A DNA stretch of 64,000 bases, taken from positions 620,001 through 684,000 of the forward strand of contig NZ_FOAX01000003.1 of the NCBI RefSeq assembly GCF_900109775.1. Direction: 5' to 3'. Below are positions 55,241 through 63,438 of this stretch, piece by piece; within the stretch, counting starts at the first letter, position 1, and each line of letters opens with the position of its first letter. The position numbers and the translations under genes were made by a program. The notes beneath the pieces are model-generated. The model searched no databases and was not told the DNA's origin. It saw only the letters and a program-made list of their open reading frames with translations. The stretch comes from Pseudoxanthomonas sp. GM95 (GTDB taxonomy: Bacteria > Pseudomonadota > Gammaproteobacteria > Xanthomonadales > Xanthomonadaceae).

Positions 55241-55834
55241 TTACGGAGCGTCGCTGTTGCGCTTCCTGAACTGCGCGGCCTTATGCCGGTTGCCGCACTG
55301 GGCCATGCTGCACCAGCGGCGCTTGTGCGACTTGGTGCGGTCGTAGAACCAGAGGATGCAGTCGGGGTGTTCGCACTGTTTGACGAGCGCGAAATCCCCC
55401 TCCACCAGTAGCGAGGCCACGGACTCGGCGACCGGGCCAAGCCGCGCCTCAGCGTCGTCATTTGCCGCCCGTCGTTGCAGCACGAAGTGGCCATCCACGT
55501 CGCGCGCCAAATGCGGCGTACTGCGGTAGGCATGCAGGTGCTGATTGAGTGCATCCAGTTGCACGGGCTCGCCCGCCTTGCGGCTGGCGACCAGCCCGCG
55601 CGCCAGCGCCCGCAATGCCTTGGCTTGCGCCAGCAGCGTCTCGGGCGTGCCGACGCCCGAGTCCGCGCCATCCAGCCCCAATCGCGCCATCCAGGCTGCC
55701 ACGTCTTCGCCCGTGCGCCAGAGATCGACGTCCTCCCCGTTGCTGCGGACCTGGGTGTTGAGCAGATCCATGGCCAGGTGATCGCCGATCAGGGGCGGCT
55801 CGCCGGGATGGGGCGCGGCTCGGTCCGTTGCCAT
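55241..55834 (-). CDS. CGNR zinc-finger transcriptional regulator
   Basis: A 197-aa protein with a helical N-terminal stress-response-like domain (GDHLAMDLLNT; WMARLGL) and a C-terminal zinc finger: CEHPDCILWFYDRTKSHKRRWCSMAQCGNRHKA, with four Cys and the CGNR signature. One copy of the operator lies only 2 bases upstream of the start codon (55837-55871), so it probably represses its own gene and the divergent hydrolase. Confidence 0.92.
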   Translation of the reverse strand: MATDRAAPHPGEPPLIGDHLAMDLLNTQVRSNGEDVDLWRTGEDVAAWMARLGLDGADSGVGTPETLLAQAKALRALARGLVASRKAGEPVQLDALNQHLHAYRSTPHLARDVDGHFVLQRRAANDDAEARLGPVAESVASLLVEGDFALVKQCEHPDCILWFYDRTKSHKRRWCSMAQCGNRHKAAQFRKRNSDAP

Positions 55835-55836
55835 CG

Positions 55837-55871
55837 AAGTAACCTCTTAATTGATGTTTGACAGGTTATCA
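55837..55871. promoter_or_regulatory. Operator 1 (AAGTAACCT-N-AGGTTA), at the CGNR gene start
   Basis: AAGTAACCTC (55837-55846) and CAGGTTATC (55862-55870), 15 bases apart, an imperfect copy of operator 2 with identical spacing. Confidence 0.65.
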
Positions 55872-55887
55872 CGGGCATGCCTAAACT
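55858..55887 (+). promoter_or_regulatory. Candidate promoter of the exported hydrolase gene
   Basis: Perfect TTGACA (55858-55863), 18-base spacer, TAAACT (55882-55887). It is flanked by operators 1 and 2; a protein bound at operator 2 would block transcription start. Confidence 0.55.
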
Positions 55888-55893
55888 GGGATC

Positions 55894-55928
55894 AAGTAAC
55901 CTGTGAAATGATATTTATCAGGTTACTT
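55894..55928. promoter_or_regulatory. Operator 2 (perfect inverted repeat)
   Basis: AAGTAACCTG (55894-55903) and CAGGTTACTT (55919-55928), 10-bp perfect arms, 15-base spacer. It lies just upstream of the hydrolase ribosome site. Confidence 0.75.
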
Positions 55929-55953
55929 TTAGCCCGTTGACGGAGGATTTCCC

Positions 55954-56889
55954 ATGAACATCAAGCACACGCTCGCCGCAACCGCCTTGCTGGGCAGCGC
56001 CTTCCAGGCTGCTGCGTTCGACGCTGCCCCCCAGGTCCACCACGACACCATCGAGATCCAGGGCGTGCGCGTCTTCTATCGCGAGGCCGGCCCTGCAGAT
56101 GCGCCCACCGTCTTGCTGCTGCACGGCTTCGGCGCCTCGTCCTACATGTTCCGCAACCTGATCCCCGTGCTGGCGCAGCGCTACCACGTCGTCGCGCCGG
56201 ACCTGCCGGGCTTCGGCCAGACCGAGGTCGCGGCCGGGACGCACTTCGACTACACCTTTGATCGGCTGACCTCGGTCATCGATGCCTTTACCGTCGCCAA
56301 GGGCATCGACCGCTATGCGATGTACGTCTTCGACTACGGCGCGCCGGTGGGCTGGCGGCTGGCGGTGAAGCATCCGGAAAAAATCACCGCGATCGTCAGC
56401 CAGAACGGCAATGCCTACGAGGCGGGCCTGAGCGCGGGCTGGGCCGACGCGCGTAAGGCCTGGGCGCATCCGACCGCCGAGAATCGCGAGGCGCTGCGCC
56501 ACTTCAATTCGCCCGAGATGATCCAGTGGCAGTACCAGGAAGGGGTCAAGGATCCTTCGCTGATCGCGCCGGAACCCTACCAGCTGGCCTCGGCAGCGAT
56601 CGCCCGCATCGGCGAGACGCCGCAGATCGACCTGCTCGCCAATTACGGCGAGAACATCAAGCAGTACCCGCAGCTACATGCGTACTTCCGCCAATACCAG
56701 CCACCGTTGCTGGCGATCTGGGGTGAGCACGATCCGTTCTTCGTGCCCGCAGGCGCGGAAGCGTTCAAGGGCGATCTGCCGAAGGCGGACGTGCAGTTCG
56801 TGGACACGGGGCACTTCGCGATCGAAACGCATGGGGATGCCATCGCCAAAGCGATGCTGGAATTCCTGGATCGCAACCTCAAGCGCTGA
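55954..56889 (+). CDS. Exported alpha/beta hydrolase (haloalkane dehalogenase/epoxide hydrolase-like)
   Basis: A 311-aa protein with a signal peptide (HTLAATALLGSAFQAAAF). LLHGFGASSYMF is the oxyanion region. The nucleophile elbow reads VFDYGAPVGW: the nucleophile position is Asp, as in haloalkane dehalogenases and epoxide hydrolases. GEHDPFFVP and TGHFAIETHG give the remaining triad. GGAGG precedes the ATG. Controlled by the divergent CGNR protein via twin operators. Substrate unknown. Confidence 0.9.
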   Translation: MNIKHTLAATALLGSAFQAAAFDAAPQVHHDTIEIQGVRVFYREAGPADAPTVLLLHGFGASSYMFRNLIPVLAQRYHVVAPDLPGFGQTEVAAGTHFDYTFDRLTSVIDAFTVAKGIDRYAMYVFDYGAPVGWRLAVKHPEKITAIVSQNGNAYEAGLSAGWADARKAWAHPTAENREALRHFNSPEMIQWQYQEGVKDPSLIAPEPYQLASAAIARIGETPQIDLLANYGENIKQYPQLHAYFRQYQPPLLAIWGEHDPFFVPAGAEAFKGDLPKADVQFVDTGHFAIETHGDAIAKAMLEFLDRNLKR

Positions 56890-56953
56890 CCGCTGCCGCC
56901 GCCGTGTCATTGCACATGGCGGCGCGCTTCTACGCGCTCAAACGATGTGCTGC

Positions 56954-57850
56954 TCAGCCCAGCGCATCGGCATACACCTGCGTCACCCAGTCGACGAAGG
57001 CCCGCACGCGTGGCGGGGGATGTCGGCTGGGCAGCAGCAGGTGCACGGGGATCGGCGGCGGCGCCCACTCGGCGAGCACCTGCACCAGCGCGCCGCTGGC
57101 CAGTTCGTCGGCCACGCCCAGCGGCGGGATCTGGATCAGGCCGTGGCCCTGCACCGCGGCAGCGACGTAGTTGCGCGACTCGTTGACCTTGAGCCAGCCA
57201 CCGATAGGGAAGTCGCGCGGCTTGCCGTCGATGAGGAACGCGAACGGATAGTCGATGTCGTGGTTGGGCGCGAAGAAACCGACCGCCTGGTGCTGCGCCA
57301 ATTGCTCCGGATGCGTGGGCGTGCCATGCGTGGCGAGGTAACCGGGGCTGGCGCAGACCACTTCATGCAGCGTGCCCACGCGCCGCGCCACCAGCGACGA
57401 ATCGCGCAGCGGCCCGCTGCGCAGCGCGCAGTCCACGCCCTCGCGCACCAGGTCCACCAGCCGGTCGCCGCTGCTGATCACCAGCGCGATGTCCGGATAG
57501 CGCGCATGGAACTCGTGCAGCCGCGGCAGCACCAGCTGCACCGCGTGACTGCCGTGCATTTCCACGCGCACGCTGCCGCGCGGGCGGGCGGCGACATTAC
57601 GCAGCGCGCCTTCGGCTTCCTCCAGCTCGGCGAGCAGGTGCACGCAACGCTCGTAGAAGGCCTGGCCGTCGGCGGTGGTGCGGACCTGGCGGGTCGTGCG
57701 CTCCAGCAGGCGGCTGCCCAGGCGCGCTTCCAGCTGCTTGATCGCGTGGGTGGCGGTGGCGCGCGGCAGCGCCAGCTCGGCGGCCGCACGGGTGAAGCTG
57801 CCCAGCTCCACGATGCGGACGAACAGGTGCAGGGAATCGAAGCGGTCCAT
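56954..57850 (-). CDS. LysR family regulator, divergent from SDR genes
   Basis: A 298-aa regulator of the CrgA/DmlR group. FDSLHLFVRIVELGSFTRAAAELALPRATATHAIKQLE is the winged helix; the effector domain follows. It is divergent from two SDR genes and a tautomerase. A small palindrome ACTGG-TTTAT-CCAGT (57893-57907) lies in the gap. It probably controls the SDR operon. Confidence 0.92.
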   Translation of the reverse strand: MDRFDSLHLFVRIVELGSFTRAAAELALPRATATHAIKQLEARLGSRLLERTTRQVRTTADGQAFYERCVHLLAELEEAEGALRNVAARPRGSVRVEMHGSHAVQLVLPRLHEFHARYPDIALVISSGDRLVDLVREGVDCALRSGPLRDSSLVARRVGTLHEVVCASPGYLATHGTPTHPEQLAQHQAVGFFAPNHDIDYPFAFLIDGKPRDFPIGGWLKVNESRNYVAAAVQGHGLIQIPPLGVADELASGALVQVLAEWAPPPIPVHLLLPSRHPPPRVRAFVDWVTQVYADALG

Positions 57851-57892
57851 GCTGCCATTGTTGTCCCAGATTGAATGGTTCTGGCAACTGGC

Positions 57893-57907
57893 ACTGGTTT
57901 ATCCAGT
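57893..57907. promoter_or_regulatory. LysR-type palindrome between LysR and SDR genes
   Basis: ACTGG-TTTAT-CCAGT, perfect 5-bp arms with a 5-base spacer, 43 bases from the LysR start and 66 from the SDR start. Confidence 0.45.
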
Positions 57908-57972
57908 CACGCTCAATAGCCAGACTGTGCCCATCCCGCCGGCCCAGCCGGCACACGATGAGGACTTTCCCC

Positions 57973-58710
57973 ATGAGCACTTCGAACAAGACTGCGCTGG
58001 TCACCGGCGCTTCCCGCGGCATCGGCCGCGCCATCGCCCATCGCCTGGGCGCCGACGGCTTCAACGTGGTGGTCGGCTATGCCGGCAACGCCGCCAAGGC
58101 GGCCGAGACCGTGGACGCCATCACCGGCGCCGGCGGCCAGGCCATCGCGGTTCAGGCCGATGTGGCCGACGCGGCGGCGGTGGAAGCGCTGTTCGCCAAG
58201 ACGCTGGAGCGCTTCGGCCGCCTGGACGTGGTGGTCAACAGCGCCGGTGTGATGGACATGGCGCCGATCAAGGCCGACAGCCTGGACAAGTTCGACGCGA
58301 TGGTCGCCACCAACTTGCGGGGCGCCTTCCTGGTGCTGGCCCAGGCCGCGCAGCACGTGGCCGAAGGCGGCCGCATCGTCGCCGTGTCCACCAGCGTGAT
58401 CGCCAAGTCCTTCCCGAACTACGGGCCGTACATCGCGACCAAGGCCGGCGTCGAAGGCCTGGTGAAAGTGCTGGCCAACGAGCTGCGCGGCCGCAACATC
58501 ACCGTCAACGCGGTGGCGCCCGGCCCGACCGGCACCGAGCTGTTCCTGACCGGCAAGAGCGAGGAGCAGATCGCCCAGTTGGCCACGCTGCCGCCGCTGG
58601 AGCGCCTGGCCACGCCGGATGACATCGCCGCGGTGGTCGCCTTCCTCGCGGGCCATGACGGTGGCTGGGTCCACGCTCAGGTGCTGCGCGCCAACGGCGG
58701 CTTCGCCTAA
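57973..58710 (+). CDS. Short-chain dehydrogenase/reductase (FabG-like)
   Basis: A 245-aa classical SDR with GASRGIG (residues 12-18), VVNSAGV, SVIAKSF replacing the typical SS, and catalytic YIATKAG (Y-x-x-x-K). VNAVAPGPTGTELF and HDGGWVHAQVLRANGGFA end the protein. First gene of a probable SDR-SDR-tautomerase operon divergent from a LysR gene. Confidence 0.93.
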   Translation: MSTSNKTALVTGASRGIGRAIAHRLGADGFNVVVGYAGNAAKAAETVDAITGAGGQAIAVQADVADAAAVEALFAKTLERFGRLDVVVNSAGVMDMAPIKADSLDKFDAMVATNLRGAFLVLAQAAQHVAEGGRIVAVSTSVIAKSFPNYGPYIATKAGVEGLVKVLANELRGRNITVNAVAPGPTGTELFLTGKSEEQIAQLATLPPLERLATPDDIAAVVAFLAGHDGGWVHAQVLRANGGFA

Positions 58711-58782
58711 GCCGCACCCCGCCGTCCCGTTTGTATCCACACAGGCGTGGCCCGCGGGCCGCGTCGACGGAGAAGTCATGCC

Positions 58783-59694
58783 ATGAACACGCAGCACGAC
58801 AAGAAAATCGTCCTGATCACCGGCGCGTCCAGCGGCTTCGGCGCACTCGGCGCCCGCGCGCTGGCCGCGGCAGGCCACACCGTCTACGCCAGCATGCGCG
58901 ACACGCTGGGTCGTAATGCAGCGCAAGTGCAGGCCGCGCACGAGCACGCCATCCAACACGGCGTCGACTTGCGCACTTTGGAATTGGACGTGCAATCGCA
59001 GGATTCGGCCGATACCGCCATCGCCCAGATCATGGCCGACCACGGCCGCCTGGACGTGCTGGTCCACAACGCCGCGCACATGGTGTTCGGCCCGGCCGAA
59101 GCGTTCACGCCCGAGCAGTACGCGCAGCTCTACGACGTCAACGTGCTCGGCACCCAGCGCGTCAACCGCGCCGCGCTGCCGCAGCTGCGCCGCCAGCGTA
59201 GCGGCCTGCTGCTATGGGTCGGCAGCTCCAGCACACGCGGCGGCACGCCACCGTTCCTCGCGCCGTACTTCGCGGCCAAGGCGGCGATGGACGCGCTGGC
59301 GGTGAGCTATGCGAGTGAGCTGGCGCGCTGGGGCATCGAGACCAGCATCCTGGTGCCCGGTGCCTTCACCCAGGGCACCAACCACTTCGCCCACAGCGGC
59401 ACGCCGGCCGATGCCGCGCGCGCCGCCGAATACGCCGAGGGCGCCACGCGTGGGCTCGCACAGCAGGCCAACGACGGCCTCGCCGCGGCCGAACCGCCTG
59501 ATGCAGACGTGGCCGAGGTCGCCAGCGCGATGGTCGGCATCGTCAACACACCGGCCGGGCAGCGCCCGTTCCGCGTGCATGTCGATCCGTCCGACGACGG
59601 CGCCGCCGTGGTCAACGCCGTGGCCGACCGCGTGCGCGCCGAGTTCCTGCGCCGCGTCGGCCTGGGCGACCTGCTGCAGCCCGCTATTAGCTGA
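58783..59694 (+). CDS. Short-chain dehydrogenase/reductase
   Basis: A 303-aa SDR with GASSGFG near residue 15, LVHNAAHM (NNAG equivalent), GSSSTRGG with the Ser, and YFAAKAAMDAL (Y-x-x-x-K). The long C-terminus exceeds classical SDRs, as in retinol dehydrogenase-like members. ACGGAGA precedes the ATG. It follows the first SDR after 72 bases. Confidence 0.92.
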   Translation: MNTQHDKKIVLITGASSGFGALGARALAAAGHTVYASMRDTLGRNAAQVQAAHEHAIQHGVDLRTLELDVQSQDSADTAIAQIMADHGRLDVLVHNAAHMVFGPAEAFTPEQYAQLYDVNVLGTQRVNRAALPQLRRQRSGLLLWVGSSSTRGGTPPFLAPYFAAKAAMDALAVSYASELARWGIETSILVPGAFTQGTNHFAHSGTPADAARAAEYAEGATRGLAQQANDGLAAAEPPDADVAEVASAMVGIVNTPAGQRPFRVHVDPSDDGAAVVNAVADRVRAEFLRRVGLGDLLQPAIS

Positions 59695-59747
59695 TTGCTT
59701 CATCCGTCGCGCATCCTGCGCGGCGCTCAAACCGAAGGAGACATGTC

Positions 59748-59963
59748 ATGCCGTTCGCCAACTACAAGTTCCCCGAGGGCATCCTCGATGCCGCCCGCAA
59801 GGAAGAGATCATCCACCGCACCACCGCGATCTTCGTCGAGTACTTCGGCGAAGGCGTGCGCCCCTACAGCATGGTCCTGGTCGAAGAGGTCGCCGACGGC
59901 GGCTGGGGCCGCGCGGATGAAACTCTCACGCTGGAGAAGATGGGCTTGACGGCGAAGCTTTAG
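59748..59963 (+). CDS. Small tautomerase (4-oxalocrotonate tautomerase-like)
   Basis: A 71-aa protein beginning MPFANYKFP, so Pro2 is the catalytic base. Typical 4-OT length. AAGGAGA precedes the ATG. Its last 15 codons are closely matched by a stranded copy at 61218-61298. Third gene of the SDR operon. Confidence 0.88.
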   Translation: MPFANYKFPEGILDAARKEEIIHRTTAIFVEYFGEGVRPYSMVLVEEVADGGWGRADETLTLEKMGLTAKL

Positions 59964-60247
59964 GCCCATCAATGCTGGATGAGTTGGGATTCGCGCCTTC
60001 ATCCAGCCTGAAAATCCGTTATGGCTAACAGTCGCTGTGCCATCATCTGATGGTGGTCGACTTAAGGTGGACGCAGATTATTCGTCGCGTGGCCACATCG
60101 ATGTTTAAGACCCGCTCATCGCGCGAATCACCACCTGATGGGTTCATCAAACATTGATTAGTGATTGCGACGCAAGCTGTCTGTCGACCAAAAGCCGCGT
60201 TTGGCTTTTGGTCACTGCCAATGGAGCGTAGTCCAGAGACTCAAGTG
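59964..60247. other. AT-richer gene-free stretch
   Basis: No gene was found. The line 60001-60060 is 30/60 GC by direct count, well under the surrounding level. It leads into the exported protein gene. No attachment site, integrase or tRNA is visible. Confidence 0.6.
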
Positions 60248-60685
60248 ATGATTCTTCGCCTGCTGCTAGCTCTGACATTCGTGCTCGCGTGCTTTGCCGC
60301 GGAGGGGCAGGCCCGTCGTCCACTTGATGTGGACGCGATCATGCGAGCCAAGGCTGCCACAGACAACGCGCTGTTTCTAACTGCACGTGGAGCGGATCTT
60401 CAGAGTGGAATCTCTAAATACGAAGCCGACGCCATCGCCAAGTTGTACTTCGCTACTTACATCGTGGGTTGCGGAACCGCGTATGGCGCAGCGGACGAGG
60501 GAGCGGTTTGGAAAGTCACGCCTTTAATTGGAGTGGCTGCTGTTCCGGACAAGAGTCCCATCATCATCAACAAGCACTCTGGTGCGATCTCTTGGGGGGA
60601 CGGTCCTGCGTTCGCCTCGCTTGCAAAGTTCTTGAGCGAAATATCCAGGATCAGATCCGAATTACATAAGGGCGTCGAACGCTAA
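60248..60685 (+). CDS. Exported protein, possibly NTF2-fold immunity-like
   Basis: A 145-aa protein with a signal peptide (ILRLLLALTFVLACFAAEGQA). The ATG at 60221 is an alternative start (9 more residues); no good ribosome site is seen for either. The segment AIAKLYFATYIVGCGTAYG, then VWKVTPLIG and SPIIINKHSGAISWG resembles NTF2-fold immunity proteins, but the match is weak and by eye. Base composition is clearly less GC-rich than its neighbours, suggesting recent acquisition. No toxin gene is adjacent. Confidence 0.6.
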   Translation: MILRLLLALTFVLACFAAEGQARRPLDVDAIMRAKAATDNALFLTARGADLQSGISKYEADAIAKLYFATYIVGCGTAYGAADEGAVWKVTPLIGVAAVPDKSPIIINKHSGAISWGDGPAFASLAKFLSEISRIRSELHKGVER

Positions 60686-60776
60686 CTTCACCTTCAGCCG
60701 AATTTGGACAGCAAGTTATCTTGCTGCTAGGGGTTTCTGAGCCAATGACATCTTCGCGGCGATCTACCACGCCGAA

Positions 60777-61140
60777 CTATACGAACGCCCAAGCCTCTTC
60801 CTCACCTGCGGCGTCATGCCGCACGACCGACGTATCGGCGAAATGCGAGCTGAAATAAAGCGCGCGCTCCTTCTCGATGTAATCCCGCACCCACGCGCGT
60901 GAGCGACGCGCCTGGAGCGGGTCGGCGCAGAAGACGGAGTTCCAGTCCGGCTGCGCGAGTTGCACCGGGTGGTGCATGACGTCGCCGCCGAACAGTGCGG
61001 TCTCGCTAGCCGAAGACAGGGCGATAAAATCGTGCTCCAGCCGATGTGATCGACATGCAGTCGGGTCGGCAGCACAAGATCGGCGTCTTCGGGCGTGACG
61101 TCGGCGCGCGCCAGTCGCCGCACTTCATCTTGCGCCATGC
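60777..61140 (-). pseudogene. Remnant of an MBL-fold metallohydrolase
   Basis: In one frame (minus) DEVRRLARADVTPEDADLVL is followed by PTRLHVDHIGW, the metal motif with its first His changed to Arg. In another frame LFGGDVMHHPVQLAQPDWNS to DYIEKERALYFSSHFADTSVV then AWAFV, ending at TAG (60777). The middle third of the gene is missing and the two parts are out of frame. It matches the MBL hydrolase group that includes methyl parathion hydrolase. Confidence 0.82.
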
Positions 61141-61217
61141 CATCGTCCCAGCCAGAGCCACACGCGCGCACCTGGTGACCTCCCCAGCGCGCAGCCGGCG
61201 ATATGGGTGATCTCCGC

Positions 61218-61298
61218 ATCGCCGACCGATGGCGGCTTGGGGGGCGCGCCGATGAAACCCTCACGCTGGAGAAGATGGGGTTGCCGGCGAAAAGATGA
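61218..61298 (+). pseudogene. Stranded C-terminal end of a tautomerase gene
   Basis: GRADETLTLEKMGLPAKR followed by TGA matches the end of the intact tautomerase at 59748-59963 (GRADETLTLEKMGLTAKL). The part before it has small insertions that break the frame. It is a duplicate or a remnant of a second copy. Confidence 0.75.
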
Positions 61299-61391
61299 AA
61301 CGGCGCCCAGCGCCGGACGAACGCGCGGCTGGGTTCTCGGTGCCCTCTGTAAGCTTGCTAAGCTGAGGGGGCCGATCAGGATCTCCATCCC

Positions 61392-62093
61392 ATGATCGCG
61401 TCGCTGAGCTTGGAGCCCTGGCGCATGGATCTGATCCGCTTGCTGCGTTCACTCGAAGAGTTTCTCTACGAGCTGGTGGGTTGGCTGGTCTTCTATCCCA
61501 GAACCTTCTGGAAGATCCTGCGTCACCCCGGGCAGATGGCGCGCTACACGCGCGAAGAGTTGCTCAAACCGCAGGACAGCAGGTTCCAGGCGACCATCAG
61601 CCCCGTCCTAATGCTCATCCTCACGGTCGGGCTCGCGCATGCGATCGAGCTGGTGACGCGGCAAGCGCTGCCCAATAGCAGCTCGCCCGTCGCGCCGTTG
61701 CTGTTTGGCAGCGACGAACGCCTGATGCTGACGCGATCCGCCATCTTCTGCGTCTTCGCACTCGGTGCGTCGCTTGGGACATTACGACGCCAGCGTATTG
61801 CCGTCACGCGCGAGACCCTGCGTGAGCCGTTCTCGATCCAGGCGTTCCTGGTGTGTCCGTTCGTCCTGGCACTGGCGGTCGGTGAAGCCCTGGTCCGCTC
61901 GCACGAAGTGCGCTGGCACATGGCCGGCATCGTGTTGTGCTGCACGAGTGTCGGCTGGTATCTGGCGGCAAGAACCGACGCGTTTCGCACGCTCAACGCG
62001 GCGGGGTTGTTCAGGGCCTTCTGGTTGGTATTGGCCTCATTCCTGCTGACGACGGCCGCGATCCTCGCAGTCGTCGCGGTCCTTCTCGTCTGA
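61392..62093 (+). CDS. Multi-pass membrane protein of unknown function
   Basis: Up to 233 aa with five predicted membrane segments (about 70-90, 112-130, 152-168, 176-196, 207-231) after an amphipathic N-terminal region (LRSLEEFLYELVGWLVFYPRTFWKIL). The first ATG (61392) is used; 61425 is the alternative. No family is recognised. Composition is moderately GC-rich, between that of the island and of the normal chromosome. Confidence 0.65.
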   Translation: MIASLSLEPWRMDLIRLLRSLEEFLYELVGWLVFYPRTFWKILRHPGQMARYTREELLKPQDSRFQATISPVLMLILTVGLAHAIELVTRQALPNSSSPVAPLLFGSDERLMLTRSAIFCVFALGASLGTLRRQRIAVTRETLREPFSIQAFLVCPFVLALAVGEALVRSHEVRWHMAGIVLCCTSVGWYLAARTDAFRTLNAAGLFRAFWLVLASFLLTTAAILAVVAVLLV

Positions 62094-62193
62094 ACATGCA
62101 GGAATCGCGGGCGCCGGGGTCGTGGTTGGCGAAGCGCCATCCGCGTGAGGCCGCGCCACGGGATCTGGCCACGTACCGCGCGCCGCGCTGACC

Positions 62194-62409
62194 GTGGAGC
62201 GCTACAACCAGGCGGCCTTGCTGGTGTCGAGCACCGATGGCGTGGCGGCGTTGCCGCTCCGGCTGCTGGCGCGCTACGCCGCGCAGCTGGACCTCTTCGA
62301 TCTGCCGTTCGAGTTCCCGGACTTCACGCTATCGATGGCCTGGCATCCGCGCGCGCATCAAGTTCGGCGCATCAGTGGCTCCGCGCGTTTCCTGGACGCC
62401 GTGGAATAG
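62194..62409 (+). pseudogene. C-terminal fragment of a LysR family regulator
   Basis: YNQAALLVSSTDGVAALPLRL and LPFEFPDFTLSMAWHPRAHQ match the end of the LysR effector domain. There is no DNA-binding domain upstream, where the membrane protein gene lies. About 70 residues remain. Confidence 0.75.
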
Positions 62410-62449
62410 CCGAGCTGGGCCATCGCGGCTTCAGTCAGCGGACGTTCGC

Positions 62450-63205
62450 CTAATCCAGCCGCATCACGCCCTTGCGTGGCATCGTTGTGCCGAGCGTCTC
62501 TGCGCTCACCGGCTCGCCCAGCGCGCGCAGGACCGGCGCCTGCTCCGGCAGCGGCACGCGGGCGATGGTGTCCTCGATCTTCGCCAGCCGCGCGAACGCG
62601 GGCAGGGCGAACATGCGCTGCAGCCACGCCGCACTGCGCGGCCAGCGCATGGCGTCGATCTCGAAGCGCACGAAGGCGGCATTGCGGAAGAAACTGGCGA
62701 TGGCGATATCGGCAATCGAAAGTGCGCCCAGGAGGAAGCCGTCGGCCGGCATCTGCGGTTCCAGCCAGTCCAGGCAGGCGGGCAGTTCGACATCGCGCGC
62801 GTGGTTGAAGGCGGTTTCGTCAGTGGCTTCCTTGAACAGGAAGCGCTTGGGCCCGCGCTGGTAGAACATCTTCGCCACGATGACCTCGCCCAGGCGCGCG
62901 TCGGCGTATTCCTCAAGCCAGCGCGCCTGGGCGCGTTCGCCGATGTCGACCGGATACAGCGATGGCGTGGGGTGGCGATCCTCCAGGTACTGACAGATCA
63001 CGCTGGAATCGTTGATCACACGCGGGCCGTCGATCAGCACCGGGATGCGGCGCAGTGGACTGAGCTGTTCGAATTCATCGCCGCCCAGGAACGGCGCGAT
63101 CGGATCGATGGTGTAGCGCAGGCCCTTGAGGTCCATGCACACCAGCACCTTGCGCACGTAGGGCGACAGGTAGCTACCCACCACGTGATAGATCGGCGTG
63201 CTCAT
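62450..63205 (-). CDS. Glutathione S-transferase family protein
   Basis: A 251-aa GST. The N-terminal thioredoxin-like domain has GSYLSPYVRKVLV (active-site Ser region), RRIPVLIDG and DSSVICQYLE (glutathione-binding ES/SS turn). The all-helical C-terminal domain contains GALSIADIAIASFF, the conserved N-capping box. The gene stands alone; a palindrome separates it from the next gene. Substrate unknown. Confidence 0.92.
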   Translation of the reverse strand: MSTPIYHVVGSYLSPYVRKVLVCMDLKGLRYTIDPIAPFLGGDEFEQLSPLRRIPVLIDGPRVINDSSVICQYLEDRHPTPSLYPVDIGERAQARWLEEYADARLGEVIVAKMFYQRGPKRFLFKEATDETAFNHARDVELPACLDWLEPQMPADGFLLGALSIADIAIASFFRNAAFVRFEIDAMRWPRSAAWLQRMFALPAFARLAKIEDTIARVPLPEQAPVLRALGEPVSAETLGTTMPRKGVMRLD

Positions 63206-63284
63206 GCGTGGCTCCCTTGTTGGTGTGGAAGTCGCAGCCTAGCGCCTGGCATCACCGCGCGTCGTGATGCGTGCATGTGGATGA

Positions 63285-63325
63285 TGTGGGAGCCGCTTCA
63301 GCGGCGATGTAGAGCAGCTCCCACA
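63285..63325. repeat. TGTGGGAG interspersed palindrome (short copy)
   Basis: TGTGGGAGCCGCTTCAGCGGCG at 63285 and AGCAGCTCCCACA ending at 63325, inverted arms with a short centre. It lies between the small membrane protein gene and the GST start. Confidence 0.8.
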
Positions 63326-63333
63326 AGCTCGGC

Positions 63334-63438
63334 TCAGCGCTTGCGCTTCTCCAGCAGCAGCTTGATGCCCACGGCCACCAGGGCCAAGACCAGGCCCGCG
63401 GCCAGCGCCAGCAAGGCGAGCAGCAACCAGGAGGCCAT
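63334..63438 (-). CDS. Putative 34-residue single-helix membrane protein coupled to purU
   Basis: A leucine/alanine-rich helix (ASWLLLALLALAAGLVLALV) with a basic end (LLEKRKR), so one membrane pass with the C-terminus in the cytoplasm. Its ATG shares a base with the purU stop (TGATG, 63440-63436), which suggests translational coupling. No family is known to me. Confidence 0.55.
   Translation of the reverse strand: MASWLLLALLALAAGLVLALVAVGIKLLLEKRKR

Noticed and set aside
52969..55671. A 900-codon minus-strand frame across the kinase, regulator and permease genes
   Set aside because: It spans three well-supported opposite-strand genes and shows only biased low-complexity translation.
59964..61391. 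The low-GC patch as a complete genomic island or prophage
   Set aside because: No integrase, transposase, tRNA or flanking attachment repeat was seen; only one intact gene is present.
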